DNA from: Sphingobacterium rhinopitheci
GTDB lineage: Bacteria; Bacteroidota; Bacteroidia; Sphingobacteriales; Sphingobacteriaceae
Direction: 5' to 3'
Assembly (NCBI RefSeq): GCF_022627575.1
Contig: NZ_JADEYQ010000002.1
Location: 124,001 to 188,000, forward strand
Length of the DNA: 64,000 nt
Below the pieces are notes generated by a model. That model searched no databases and had not been told where the DNA came from. It worked only from the letters and a program-made list of their open reading frames with translations. Within the stretch, counting starts at the first letter, position 1. Each line of letters opens with the position of its first letter. The position numbers and the translations under genes were made by a program. Shown here piece after piece: positions 54,062 to 64,000 of the stretch.

Positions 54062-54094
54062 GGTTAATAATAATACCTTATCGGTTATTCTTAA
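54062..54094. promoter_or_regulatory. 21-bp-spaced direct repeat, candidate AraC operator
   Basis: GGTTAATAATAA (54062-54073) and GGTTATTCTTAA (54083-54094) agree at 9 of 12 positions and are exactly 21 bp apart (two helical turns). That is the usual arrangement of AraC half-sites, and it lies next to the AraC start codon. Confidence 0.5.
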
Positions 54095-54151
54095 TATTTA
54101 AAAAATTATATCTTTATTGTCGTTATTTATAATAAAACTAAATAAAAATAA

Positions 54152-56569
54152 ATGAAAAGAAAAATATTTTTCAGTTGCATATTACTGATTTTAATTTCCG
54201 TAAAAATTAGCTCTGCTCAGTCTATTACAAACCACATACAGGGAATGGTGCTAACAACTGATGAAAAGCCATTAGCATTTGCTACAGTAAAACTAGAAAG
54301 TACAAATTATGCCTCTAGTGTTGACAATCAGGGCAAATTCAGTATAAGAGCACCTAATGGTGAATATATATTGATCGTAACCTATGCCAATTATACAGTG
54401 CATGAGCAAGCCATAGTACTATCAGACACGCTAGCACTTTTATTAGATCCCATAATCATACAATCAGATTCTCGCACATTGCGAGAAGTTATAGTTTCGG
54501 ATATCCAAAAGAACAAATTTGCCCGCAAAGAAACAGAGGGCCCTGCGCGGATGCCATTAGCGAATCTTCAAAATGCGCAAGCCTATTCGGTGGTTACAAA
54601 AGAGTTGTTCCAAGAATTGGGAGCTATCACTTACAATACCGCACTTACACAAACAGCAGGAACAATTGCACAAACCGGAATTAATGATAATGGTAATACA
54701 ATCTATTTACGTGGTTTTCCGTTATATCGCCTCAATAGAAATGGCTTACCTATAGATACACGTATCCAAACAGAAATTTTCAACTTAGAAAAAATAGAAA
54801 TCCTGAAAGGACCATCTGCTACCCTATTTGGCTCCCAAGCATCAAGCTATGGTGGTGTTGTAAATAATGTCACCAAAAAACCTTTTGAATCATACCGTGG
54901 TGACATCTCTTATACCACAGGATCGTGGGGACTAAATAGAATCACTGCCGATATAAATACCCCCATGAATAAAGATAGAACAGCCTTAGCCAGAATAAAT
55001 GTATTGGGATCGACCGAAAATGGCTTTCAAGATGCTGGTAAAATTACGAGTTTAGGGCTTGCATCATCGATACTATTTAAAGCAAATGACCGCACAAATG
55101 TACGCTTTGATGCGGAAGTACTTAATAGTCAAAAGCCACTACGCTCATTCATTAGAAGTGCGAGTAGATATGAGGGATACAAATCTATGAAAGACCTTCC
55201 ATTGCCCTATGACAGGGCTTTTTATTCGAATGATATTACTACAGCACGCTCCAATGTGAGTATCAATGCAGAATTAGAATACAAGTTATCCAACAATTGG
55301 ATCTCACGTACTTCCTATCTATTTAACCAAAGTGGGGACAAAAATTCGATATTTTTAGTCCCTACGGTGATCAGCGATAATGAAATGAGCAGAACTTATC
55401 TCAACTTTGATAGCTTTATAATAACCTACAGCACATTACAACAAAATTTTAATGGCTCGTACAAACTAGGAGCTATTAATAACCAGATTTTAATAGGAGC
55501 AGAATATAGTCTATTCAATAATAGTTTCATGGCACAAGAACCGTGGTTTACGACATACGACATCATTGATATCAGGACTCCCTATTGGCCACCGATGACC
55601 TTGGGAGAGATAAACCGCAATCGTACTGCGGAAAGCATAGGATCGAGCAATACAGAATCTGAAGGTTATTCTATTAGTGGGTATGTGTCTAACGTAACGA
55701 ATTTTTACGACCGCATATTCCTTATGATTAGCGCCCGTTTGAATAATTATAATGAAAAAACAAACAAGATATTCAACCCCGGCACACCAGCAAATCCAAT
55801 TGCTAGCTATCGCGAAATACCAGGGTATAAGCAAACAAACATATCCCCAAAAATAGGCTTAGTTTATCAAGTTATTAAAAACCAAGTTTCCATTTACGGT
55901 AATTATGCAAATAGCTTTAGAAATAATAGAAGCCAACTAGGTTATGTAACTATTGAGGATTTTAACGATGGTAAACCACCAGAGATTATAAAATTTGCCC
56001 CCGAAACAGCAAACCAATGGGAGGTAGGGGCAAAATTTGAAGTCATGGACAAGAAAATCAATGCGACAATTTCCTACTTTGATATTACTGTAGACAATAC
56101 GGTTCGTCCACTAGGACCTAATATGTCTATACAAGATGGAAAAACAAATAGTAAAGGACTGGAATTAGAGGTGATTAGCAATCCGTTGAGAGGATTAAAT
56201 ATCGCCCTTGGTTATCTATATAATGATAGTAAATATATCGTCGCTGCCGACAACCTAATTGGCAAACGCCCAATATGGACCCCTAAAAATACTGCCAACG
56301 CTTGGGTGAGTTACAAATTCCTCGAGGGCAATCTAAAAGGAATAGGTGCAGGTGCAGGGATGAAACATGTCGATCAAGTTACATTCTCAGGATCCAATGA
56401 TTTCTTTATTCCGGCAAATACGATATACAATGCGACAGCATTTTATGATCAGACAAAATATAGAATTGGCCTTAAATTGAATAATATTACAAACGAGAAA
56501 TATTGGGACTTTGGAACTAAACCGCAAAAGCCAATTGAATTTTTAGTGAATCTCTCCTTCAAATTTTAA
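54152..56569 (+). CDS. TonB-dependent siderophore receptor
   Basis: This 805-residue outer-membrane transporter has a signal to about SAQ (residue 23). A CarboxypepD_reg-like domain comes first (30-110; GMVLTTDEKPLAFATVKLES). The plug domain follows (about 130-270; DNGNTIYLRGFPLYRLNRNG, the IEILKGPSATLFGSQASSYG signature, GGVVNNVTKKP), and then a 22-strand barrel ending in Phe. It belongs to the FhuA/FecA-like ferrisiderophore class and imports an iron chelate using TonB energy. The divergent AraC gene should regulate it. Confidence 0.92.
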   Translation: MKRKIFFSCILLILISVKISSAQSITNHIQGMVLTTDEKPLAFATVKLESTNYASSVDNQGKFSIRAPNGEYILIVTYANYTVHEQAIVLSDTLALLLDPIIIQSDSRTLREVIVSDIQKNKFARKETEGPARMPLANLQNAQAYSVVTKELFQELGAITYNTALTQTAGTIAQTGINDNGNTIYLRGFPLYRLNRNGLPIDTRIQTEIFNLEKIEILKGPSATLFGSQASSYGGVVNNVTKKPFESYRGDISYTTGSWGLNRITADINTPMNKDRTALARINVLGSTENGFQDAGKITSLGLASSILFKANDRTNVRFDAEVLNSQKPLRSFIRSASRYEGYKSMKDLPLPYDRAFYSNDITTARSNVSINAELEYKLSNNWISRTSYLFNQSGDKNSIFLVPTVISDNEMSRTYLNFDSFIITYSTLQQNFNGSYKLGAINNQILIGAEYSLFNNSFMAQEPWFTTYDIIDIRTPYWPPMTLGEINRNRTAESIGSSNTESEGYSISGYVSNVTNFYDRIFLMISARLNNYNEKTNKIFNPGTPANPIASYREIPGYKQTNISPKIGLVYQVIKNQVSIYGNYANSFRNNRSQLGYVTIEDFNDGKPPEIIKFAPETANQWEVGAKFEVMDKKINATISYFDITVDNTVRPLGPNMSIQDGKTNSKGLELEVISNPLRGLNIALGYLYNDSKYIVAADNLIGKRPIWTPKNTANAWVSYKFLEGNLKGIGAGAGMKHVDQVTFSGSNDFFIPANTIYNATAFYDQTKYRIGLKLNNITNEKYWDFGTKPQKPIEFLVNLSFKF

Positions 56570-56601
56570 GAAATCGAGTTAATAAACAGTGTTATATAGG
56601 T

Positions 56602-56661
56602 AAGCCTAGCATTATGCATGTATAAAAATAATAATTCTATACATAGCATAATGCTAGGCTT
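56602..56661. terminator. Long hairpin between convergent genes
   Basis: AAGCCTAGCATTATGC plus ATGTATA pairs with TATACAT, one extra A, then GCATAATGCTAGGCTT: a 23-bp stem with one bulge and a 13-base A/T loop. It probably ends transcription of the receptor gene and of the opposed lipoprotein gene. Its length and lack of a U tract also allow a small mobile-element relic. Confidence 0.5.
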
Positions 56662-56702
56662 ATATACACCTAATAATAGGCTGCAAAGACCTACAATAAA
56701 TA

Positions 56703-57602
56703 TTAATAATATATATACGTATCAGAGCTACCAACATTGGTATACCCCATACCATTATCAAAATCTATCATAGAATTAATATTGATAAGCGTAGGATAGC
56801 CATTAGGTCCTTTATTGCTAGAAAATACATTTTTTACTGTAGTTTTTTTTGTTTGCAAGCTACTACTTACGTTTCCGAGCACAATGGTTTCAACGATTTC
56901 AGATGTGGACAACAGCTTTTGTGAAGTAACATACCCCAAGCTTTTGGGTAGAAAACCTAATTTTCTATACAAGGGATAGAGATAATTATCTTGATCACTA
57001 TAATCAAGATAAATAGATTTCATAATAACCGAACTTCCTACATCCGAATCTAGCGCCCCTATATTTTGTATATCTTCTTTCTTATTAATGTTACCATTAC
57101 TATGATACAATCTTTTGGATATCAAAAGGTCTTTACCAATATCATCATTATAACCTATACTATCGGGGATGGTATTATTGTCGGAATAATAGAAGTAGGC
57201 TTCTGTATACGGCTTATCACTATTCACCTGAAGCATGCCCTGCATATCGGTTAACAATTGATAATTACTATCCACATTTATAGCCAACAATCTATTTTGG
57301 GCATCCCAACTATAAGACTTTTTTATAATTTTATACGATTTATACCCATCTTTGTCTAGATGTTCATTATATCGAGTATAAATGACTTTATCATATTCAT
57401 CATAATAAAATAAGGTATCATTGATACTGTACACACGATCTAAATCATCATATTTAATAACGATTTCACCTATTGAATGACTATTACTTCCTTGATTATC
57501 AATGCGCTTTATCAATCCATCATCATATAAAGCACCAATATCATCCTTCTCACAACTCGTAAGAGTGATTGCAAATAGCAACAAGAGAAGAAGATTTTTC
57601 AT
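56703..57602 (-). CDS. Hypothetical lipoprotein
   Basis: This 299-residue lipoprotein has signal MKNLLLLLLFAITLTSC and Cys17. The mature chain has repeated short strand-turn units such as YDDLDRVYSINDTLFYYDEY and YSWDAQNRLLAINVDSNYQL. These resemble YD/RHS-type or DUF4595-like repeats that read 'Y--D--R', so a small beta structure is likely. No function is known. It stands alone between the siderophore receptor and the AddA-like gene. Confidence 0.7.
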   Translation of the reverse strand: MKNLLLLLLFAITLTSCEKDDIGALYDDGLIKRIDNQGSNSHSIGEIVIKYDDLDRVYSINDTLFYYDEYDKVIYTRYNEHLDKDGYKSYKIIKKSYSWDAQNRLLAINVDSNYQLLTDMQGMLQVNSDKPYTEAYFYYSDNNTIPDSIGYNDDIGKDLLISKRLYHSNGNINKKEDIQNIGALDSDVGSSVIMKSIYLDYSDQDNYLYPLYRKLGFLPKSLGYVTSQKLLSTSEIVETIVLGNVSSSLQTKKTTVKNVFSSNKGPNGYPTLININSMIDFDNGMGYTNVGSSDTYIYY

Positions 57603-57681
57603 AACTTACTTTATATTCTATTAAAGATACATAAATAAAAACATTTTTGGCCAATTGCCATTTACTTTTTACATTCAACGT

Positions 57682-60600
57682 ATGACTCAAATTGCTCCTT
57701 TAAAAATTCTAAAAGCATCTGCAGGTTCAGGCAAAACATTTAGCTTGACGCTTCATTATATCTCCTTGTTGTTGAACAACGAGAACAGTTATAAAGAAAT
57801 ATTAGCAGTTACTTTCACGAATAAGGCTACTGCTGAGATGAAGGAGCGTATCCTATCTGTACTTCATGGACTTGCTTTAGGCGATAACAAATCGAGTATT
57901 GAATCCTTCAGGCAGATATTATTACAGCAAAACCTACAATGGTCGAGCGCTTTAATTCAACAAAAAGCACATCGCGTATATCGTCGTATAATCCATGATT
58001 ACAGTCATTTTACCATTAGTACAATAGATGGTTTTTCACAGAAAGTAATACGTTCATTTACATATGAGCTGAATCTTGATGCAGGTTATAAAATCGAAAT
58101 GAACACCAATAAGGTCAAAGCAGACCTAACGGTCATGTTGAATCAATTGTTGGATGAGCGCCCCGATTTATTAGAATGGATTATAGGCTACGCCGAAAAG
58201 AAAATCAACAATAATGAAAATTGGAACTACCGCAACGAGTTGAGCAACTTGGCGAGCTTAATATTTACGGAGAATTTTCAGGTATTAAATGCCGCATTGG
58301 CCAGTGCCGATACAAATGAGGTTTTCAATTTGCTGAATCGCGAAGTTGTAGAAAAGACAAAAGCATACCTAGAAGTGGTAAGTGAGACTATTGTTATCTT
58401 TCAAGAAACATACAAATCACTCCATATCCAACCAGATGAATTGAAAGGCAAATCAAGGAATAAACTGGTTACTCTTTCAAAAATATCTCCCAATATTCAA
58501 AAACTATCTATCACAAAACTAGAAGAGTTGATGGATAAATTCATATCGCTCCAAGAGAACGAAGACGATTTTATGGGAAGTGACAAGAATGTACGTTATG
58601 ATCTAATACAAGCTTTTGCACCTGTATTAAAACAATTTGTAGCAACAAAAGCCTTTACCCCTACGTTTATTGCTTACCAAGCTGTTCAAGGAAATCTATA
58701 CTACCTCCGTCTACTGAAGGAGATGTCAGATCTATTGAGTACTTGGCGTAAAGAAAATAGCGCTCAACTAATTTCGGATTCACAGATACTATTGAACAAA
58801 CTAGGTTTGGACAATAATAATGACCCTACCTTTATCTGGGAGAAAATCGGTAATAGGTATAATTATTTTCTGTTTGATGAATTTCAGGATACCTCGAGCA
58901 TTCAGTGGAAAAACTATAGCCCACTATTATTAAATGCGTTAGGTAATAGTACAGGAGAACAGAATGAGCATCTCATTGTGGGTGATGTCAAGCAAAGTAT
59001 CTACCGCTGGCGCAATGGAGACTGGCGAATTCTATTGCAACAAGTCGAAGAGCAGGTAAGTCGTACTTTTCATCTTACCGAAGCTACTAAAAGCACATTT
59101 ATTGAAAATGGTAATTTAGAAACTAATTTTAGATCGTTACCAAATATTATCCGATTTAACAATTACTTATATGAAAAAATACCAGCCCACCTTCAAAAAG
59201 TATTAAATGAAATTGCAGACAATAACCTATCGAACGAAGGTCTGCAATGGTGGCGACAACAACGCAATGACTCGATGTTGACACGTGCCTACGAAAATAG
59301 CGCACAAGCAATTCCAGCGGTCAAAGTCAATAATCTAGAAAAGCAAGGTTCTATTGAGATTGAGTTCTTTCCAGTTAGTTCTGGACAATATCGTGCAAAC
59401 CGCGTATCAGATCAATCTATTGAAAATCTATGCAAAAAGATCGGTGAATGGATCTCAACAGGCAGATATGAACCAAAACAGATCGGTATCCTTGTGCGTA
59501 GTAATATTCAAGCAACTGTGCTAATTCAAAAACTGATGGAATATAGAAATACAACAGCTATTGAATTTGATGTTATTTCGGGAGATGCGCTTACGTTATC
59601 TACTAACGAAGCGGTGCAATTACTTATTGAAACACTAAAAGCAATTATATATACCTCCGACAAACATGTCATCTATCATGCCCGCATTGCCTATCTCTAT
59701 ACCTCTATTCAGCAACAGCGTTCTTTTGATGCTGAGGAGTGGCTAAAATTTAAATCAAATAATATCCAAGACTTTGCATCCATATTACCGACGGAATTGC
59801 TATCTAATTGGGACTTGTGGCAAAAACTTCCTTTAATACACTTGATTGAAAAATTAATAGAGATATATGGATTTGCCACAGCAAATAATATCCACCTACC
59901 TTATATTTTGACGCTTAAAGATGTAATTGGTAATTTCACCGCCAATGGAGAGCGTGGTATCAATCAATTTTTAGAATTTTGGGATGAAGATGCCAACAAG
60001 ATAACACTGCCATCAAGTGGTAATATAAATGCTATAGAAGTAACGACAATTCATAAATCCAAAGGATTAGCTTATGATGTAGTTATGATTCCATTTTGCT
60101 CATGGGGTATTGATGGAAAATTGAATGGTGATTTTTGGATTGACACTATGAATACCCCATTTAGTGATTTAGGGAAAATACCAATTAAATACAATGGAAA
60201 TATTGCTAAATCCATCTTCTATAAGCAATATTATGATGAGATGTTATTTAACTATATGGACGCCCTCAACACCCTATATGTCGCAACTACGCGTGCCATT
60301 GAACATATCTATATCACCGCCCCAGGATTTAAAGAGAATGTAGACAAAAAAACAGGACAAATAACAGGCTATGAGATTAAAAATGAGTTAATATCTGATG
60401 TCTTATATCAAGTTCTAGAGACCAACCCATCGCCATTCACTTTGGAAGAAGGAAAGTTAACCATAGATCAGATTGTTCCCAAGAAGGAAAAAGAAGTAAC
60501 ATCAGATTCGCATGTTGTAGCATTGATAGAGTATCCCATCTCTGAAGCTATGGAAAAAGCCTTGGAGAAAACAAGTCGCCGTGACATTAATTTGATATTG

Positions 60601-61035
60601 ATGCTCGAGAAAGCATCACAATACGGCATATTGGCGCACGAAGTAATGTCAGAATCTGCTAAAGAAGAAGATATTGCAAAAATAGTAGAGCGCTATATTG
60701 AAGAGGGTATCTTAGCACTGGAGAATAAGGATATTTTGTTGAAAGAAATCTATCAGATCTGGAATCACCCTCAGGTCAACAGCTGGTTGACAGGCCATTA
60801 CAAAATATGGAATGAGGCTGCCATCATCACGGCAGATGGTCGTACACTGCGTCCAGACAAGGTATTTACCAATGCTGAAGAAACTATTGTCCTTGACTTT
60901 AAATTCACGGGAGATAATTATATCGAACACAAGACACAAGTGGATCAATACATGAAAGCCTTACAAAATCTAGGTTATAAGAATGTAAAAGGTTACTTGT
61001 ATTATGCAAAAATAAACGAATTAACAGCAGTATAA
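57682..61035 (+). CDS. AddA/RecB-like UvrD-type helicase-nuclease
   Basis: This protein of about 1117 residues, starting at the Met at 57682 (MTQIAPLKILKASAGSGKTF), has Walker A ASAGSGKT at 12-19. Other superfamily 1 motifs follow: LAVTFTNKATAEMKERIL (motif Ia), FLFDEFQDTSSIQW (Walker B/II), IVGDVKQSIYRWRNGD (III), TIHKSKGLAYDVV (V) and TLYVATTRAIEHIYI (VI). The C-terminal nuclease domain keeps LRPDKVF and VLDFKF with Q-QY. It should unwind and trim double-strand breaks for recombination with the nuclease encoded 67 bp downstream. Confidence 0.92.
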   Translation: MTQIAPLKILKASAGSGKTFSLTLHYISLLLNNENSYKEILAVTFTNKATAEMKERILSVLHGLALGDNKSSIESFRQILLQQNLQWSSALIQQKAHRVYRRIIHDYSHFTISTIDGFSQKVIRSFTYELNLDAGYKIEMNTNKVKADLTVMLNQLLDERPDLLEWIIGYAEKKINNNENWNYRNELSNLASLIFTENFQVLNAALASADTNEVFNLLNREVVEKTKAYLEVVSETIVIFQETYKSLHIQPDELKGKSRNKLVTLSKISPNIQKLSITKLEELMDKFISLQENEDDFMGSDKNVRYDLIQAFAPVLKQFVATKAFTPTFIAYQAVQGNLYYLRLLKEMSDLLSTWRKENSAQLISDSQILLNKLGLDNNNDPTFIWEKIGNRYNYFLFDEFQDTSSIQWKNYSPLLLNALGNSTGEQNEHLIVGDVKQSIYRWRNGDWRILLQQVEEQVSRTFHLTEATKSTFIENGNLETNFRSLPNIIRFNNYLYEKIPAHLQKVLNEIADNNLSNEGLQWWRQQRNDSMLTRAYENSAQAIPAVKVNNLEKQGSIEIEFFPVSSGQYRANRVSDQSIENLCKKIGEWISTGRYEPKQIGILVRSNIQATVLIQKLMEYRNTTAIEFDVISGDALTLSTNEAVQLLIETLKAIIYTSDKHVIYHARIAYLYTSIQQQRSFDAEEWLKFKSNNIQDFASILPTELLSNWDLWQKLPLIHLIEKLIEIYGFATANNIHLPYILTLKDVIGNFTANGERGINQFLEFWDEDANKITLPSSGNINAIEVTTIHKSKGLAYDVVMIPFCSWGIDGKLNGDFWIDTMNTPFSDLGKIPIKYNGNIAKSIFYKQYYDEMLFNYMDALNTLYVATTRAIEHIYITAPGFKENVDKKTGQITGYEIKNELISDVLYQVLETNPSPFTLEEGKLTIDQIVPKKEKEVTSDSHVVALIEYPISEAMEKALEKTSRRDINLILMLEKASQYGILAHEVMSESAKEEDIAKIVERYIEEGILALENKDILLKEIYQIWNHPQVNSWLTGHYKIWNEAAIITADGRTLRPDKVFTNAEETIVLDFKFTGDNYIEHKTQVDQYMKALQNLGYKNVKGYLYYAKINELTAV

Positions 61036-61102
61036 AACAACAGGAATTTAAAAATAAGATGCTATAAAAACCTCTAATTTTTGAATATTACAAGATATAA
61101 AT

Positions 61103-63997
61103 ATGTATAAGCCATTTTTAAAATTAGTAGCAGAAGACATCCAAGACCGTTTTGGTGATGATCTGTCAGACTTAGCTATTGTTTTCAACAATAAACGCCC
61201 TATCACGTACCTCAAGAAACATTTGGCAGATACCTATGGTAAAGCTATTTGGTCTCCACAGTTTTATACAATACAAGATTTTTTTGCAATGTCCTCGAAT
61301 ACGGAGCAGATAAGTCAGCTAACACAATTCTTTTATCTATTCGAGTTGCACAATGAGTTATTAATTCAGGAAGGAGCAGCTCCCGAAACATTGGAGGAGT
61401 TTTATCCAATTGCAGAAATCATCCTGAGTGACTTCAGTCAACTGGACTATGACTTGGTGAATATAGAAGATATTTTTATGGAACTCTTTGATACGAGTTT
61501 AATAGACATCGAATTTCAACATTTAACTAAAGAACAGCAAGAATTTATCCGTCAATTTTGGCAATCATTCAGTATATCGGGACATACAGGCATACAAGAA
61601 CGTTTTTTAAAATTATGGAAACGTCTTCCTATTCTGTACAAAAAGTTTAAAAATAAATTAGCGGAGCATAAGCAAAGTAATCACCCTACGATATACCGCA
61701 ATCTAGCGGAAGGTACGATTGACAATCCCAATTTCACCTCTCCATTCAAAAAAATAGCCTTTGTAGGATTCAACGCCTTAAACAATGTAGAGGCAACGTT
61801 ATTCAAAAAATGGCAAGAAGAAGATAAAGCAATTTTTTATTTCGACGTAGACAACTACTATTTAGATGATACGCAACAAGAGGCCGGTTTATTTGTGCGA
61901 CGCAACATTTATCAAACAGGATTACTGAATGCGCTAGGCGAAAACCGTGATATCATTAGCTCAAGGACAGACATTATCCATCTTTATTCTTCCACAGGAA
62001 AAGTCAGTCAGGCAAAATTGTTAAATAAAATCCTGACGGATAATGAAAAACCCAACAAAACCTCCGCTATATTATTAGCTGATGAATCCCTCTTGGTACC
62101 CTTATTACAAAGTTTACCGGATATAAAGGTAAATATTACGACAGGATTCCCATTGACACAATCGCCCATATTTGGAATTTTAGATTTATGGATGAACTTG
62201 CATCAGGAAATTTCTCATCACAACAAGAAAAAGATTTCTTACCAATTCGTAGAGACTTTTTTGAACAACTCTCTTACGCGCGTAAGTATCGACGAGAAAA
62301 AACAGAACCAGACATTTATTACCGAAAAGCAATTATTTGAAATCTCCTTAGCAGATATCCATATCCAATCATCGGTAATACCAAAATTCTTTATCCCATT
62401 ATCAAACTCTAAAGATGTAATACCTACACTAATAGAAATTCTTGACGATTTATTAACTTCTTTGGGAAAGGATACACAGATAAAACAAATAGATGCGAAT
62501 CTCCTAATAGAAACCAAAAAAGTCTTAAACCAACTACACCTTGGTTTCTCAAAAATACCGCAACTAAGTATTCTTTTTCAAATAGGCCTAATACGCAAAG
62601 CCATCACACCGATCAACTCCGCAATAGAAGGAGATCCATTGGACGGTTTGCAAATAATGGGACTATTAGAAAGCCGTTGTCTTAATTTTGACAACGTCTA
62701 TATATTAGGTGCTAATGAAGGGATCCTACCAAAAACATCAAGTGGCAATACCTTTATACCAAATAATCTACGTAGAGCGTACGGGTTACCGATCTTAGAA
62801 AATCAAGATGCACTATCTGCCTACCTCTTCTATCGTCACTTTCAATATAGTGAAGGCTTACATTTATTTTATAATGGCATAGTAGATGAAAATAGTACGG
62901 GTGAAGAAAGCAGATTCATTCGTCAACTCGCTTTTGAATCTAAGTTCCAATTCCACAAACAACAGCAGCAGCAATCCATTCAATTCCCGCCTAAGAGTGA
63001 GGAATTAATTATCCCTAAAACAGGAGAAATATGGAATAAACTATATAATACATTTATACGTGATGGTAAAAAAATCTCTGCTACAGCATTAACTACTTAT
63101 CTGCAATCGCCATTACAATTTTTCTTCAAACATGTAGCCGAAATAAAAGAACCTCCTTCGATCACACAAGAATTTGAGATGAATAAACTAGGTACAGTTA
63201 TTCACGATGTGATGGAAATTATGTTGAAACCATTTAAGGGCAAAAAAGAATTTACATCAACAAAAGTTTTAGCCGATCTATTAAGCACGGTGGATGACCA
63301 TGTGACGAGGCAAATAGCAAATGAATTTAAAATTGATCTTACATCGATTAATGATTTAAATAGCTTGCAGCGTATCATGCACAAGATAGCTAGTGAATAT
63401 GTAAAAATGTATCTGCAGTATGACATAGACAATTATCAATCTTTTAGAATCATTGAATTAGAGAATGATAACGATTACAAAATCAAATTCCCAATTGAAA
63501 TTAATGGGCAAGAAGAATTTATAAACCTTTATGGGATAATAGATCGTGTAGATGAGGTGATTACTGATTTAGGAGAGGTAAAAACTAGGATCGTAGATTA
63601 CAAAACTGGAGGAGATGTCGTTAAATTCTCGACTATTGAAAAAGTATTTAGCACCAATACCGACAATAAAGCATTAGTACAAACACTTTTCTATACATAT
63701 ATTTTTGAACAAGTAACAGGTATCAAATTTTTAGAGCCACATCTGTATGTAGCGCGCCAAATGCGCGAAGAAGGTACATTATTCAAGGGTAGTTATGGTG
63801 CGCTGATGGAGGGAGAGTTCCTAGCAGAGCAGAAAGAAAATTTTGTTGCTTTCCTAAAAGAGACTTTAGAGGACATTTTTAATGCTGAAATTCCTTTCCG
63901 CCATAATCCAGATTCAAAACCCTATCCTTCGGATCCTTATTTATTATTTTATAAAAATGCTATAAAAGAAGAGCGTGATAGTAATGACGCTGAATAA
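61103..63997 (+). CDS. PD-(D/E)XK nuclease family protein, AddB-like
   Basis: This 964-residue protein follows the AddA-like gene. The N-terminal half is an inactivated helicase-like fold with no Walker A motif. The C-terminal region contains KISATALTTYLQSPLQFFFK, the entry motif of AddB/RecB nucleases, and then LGTVIHDVMEIML and RIVDYKTGGDV with the D-YK active site. No cysteine cluster for an AddB-type iron-sulphur centre is visible (few Cys overall). It probably forms the second nuclease subunit. Complete: the stop codon lies three bases before the window end. Confidence 0.85.
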   Translation: MYKPFLKLVAEDIQDRFGDDLSDLAIVFNNKRPITYLKKHLADTYGKAIWSPQFYTIQDFFAMSSNTEQISQLTQFFYLFELHNELLIQEGAAPETLEEFYPIAEIILSDFSQLDYDLVNIEDIFMELFDTSLIDIEFQHLTKEQQEFIRQFWQSFSISGHTGIQERFLKLWKRLPILYKKFKNKLAEHKQSNHPTIYRNLAEGTIDNPNFTSPFKKIAFVGFNALNNVEATLFKKWQEEDKAIFYFDVDNYYLDDTQQEAGLFVRRNIYQTGLLNALGENRDIISSRTDIIHLYSSTGKVSQAKLLNKILTDNEKPNKTSAILLADESLLVPLLQSLPDIKVNITTGFPLTQSPIFGILDLWMNLHQEISHHNKKKISYQFVETFLNNSLTRVSIDEKKQNQTFITEKQLFEISLADIHIQSSVIPKFFIPLSNSKDVIPTLIEILDDLLTSLGKDTQIKQIDANLLIETKKVLNQLHLGFSKIPQLSILFQIGLIRKAITPINSAIEGDPLDGLQIMGLLESRCLNFDNVYILGANEGILPKTSSGNTFIPNNLRRAYGLPILENQDALSAYLFYRHFQYSEGLHLFYNGIVDENSTGEESRFIRQLAFESKFQFHKQQQQQSIQFPPKSEELIIPKTGEIWNKLYNTFIRDGKKISATALTTYLQSPLQFFFKHVAEIKEPPSITQEFEMNKLGTVIHDVMEIMLKPFKGKKEFTSTKVLADLLSTVDDHVTRQIANEFKIDLTSINDLNSLQRIMHKIASEYVKMYLQYDIDNYQSFRIIELENDNDYKIKFPIEINGQEEFINLYGIIDRVDEVITDLGEVKTRIVDYKTGGDVVKFSTIEKVFSTNTDNKALVQTLFYTYIFEQVTGIKFLEPHLYVARQMREEGTLFKGSYGALMEGEFLAEQKENFVAFLKETLEDIFNAEIPFRHNPDSKPYPSDPYLLFYKNAIKEERDSNDAE

Positions 63998-64000
63998 CTA

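Overview
The window reads as chromosomal DNA of a Bacteroidota bacterium, most likely a Sphingobacteriaceae relative (Sphingobacterium/Pedobacter type). The signs are low G+C, near absence of Shine-Dalgarno sequences, TAnnTTTG-type -7 promoter elements, SusC/SusD pairs, a GLPGLI/outer-membrane barrel pair, a ribosomal protein S16 with a long acidic/alanine tail, and many lipoproteins. The assignment rests on gene families, not on rRNA.

Layout. 0.1-13 kb: mostly housekeeping genes (MmcQ/YjbR protein, thioredoxin-like protein, outer-membrane barrel plus GLPGLI protein, dnaK, a small HTH regulator, a nucleotidyltransferase, a HerA-like ATPase) and a SulP transporter/beta-carbonic anhydrase pair. 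13-39 kb: one large polysaccharide-utilisation-type locus. Fifteen closely packed minus-strand genes run from a secreted FAD-dependent oxidoreductase through SusC, SusD and a SusE-position lipoprotein to two GHL10-like hydrolase paralogues, two secreted proteins of unknown family, a DUF5009/HGSNAT-like acetyltransferase, two SGNH esterases, a DUF4434 protein, an AGE-family epimerase, an internally deleted remnant of a phosphodiester glycosidase, a metallophosphatase and an ADP-ribosylglycohydrolase-like lipoprotein. An AmpG/PAT-like MFS transporter, a ROK regulator and a second, degenerate FAD-oxidoreductase-like gene flank the operon. I recognise no standard CAZy glycoside hydrolase, so the substrate is unknown. 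The gene set suggests an acylated, possibly phosphodiester-linked amino-sugar glycan.

39-48 kb: glnS, a metzincin-type lipoprotein, then 2.5 kb without genes. That stretch holds 17 tandem copies of a roughly 115-bp unit, followed by four regularly spaced copies of a block built on inverted TTATCCACA DnaA boxes. This is the most striking feature of the window and looks like a chromosomal replication origin (oriC). A large GT117/DUF2723 membrane protein lies on its right.

48-64 kb: an OmpW-like protein, metF behind a SAM-I riboswitch, a GNAT protein, a pirin, rimM and rpsP separated by an opposed small gene, an AraC regulator divergent from a TonB-dependent siderophore receptor with a 21-bp direct repeat between them, a lipoprotein, and an AddA/AddB-like helicase-nuclease pair.

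How the genes may work together (inference). SusC/D imports the glycan product. Secreted esterases, GHL10-like hydrolases, the phosphatase and the FAD enzyme process it in the periplasm. The MFS protein carries it inward, where the epimerase and DUF4434 protein, which lack signal peptides, act. The ROK protein senses the sugar. No tRNA, rRNA, insertion sequence or CRISPR array was found.
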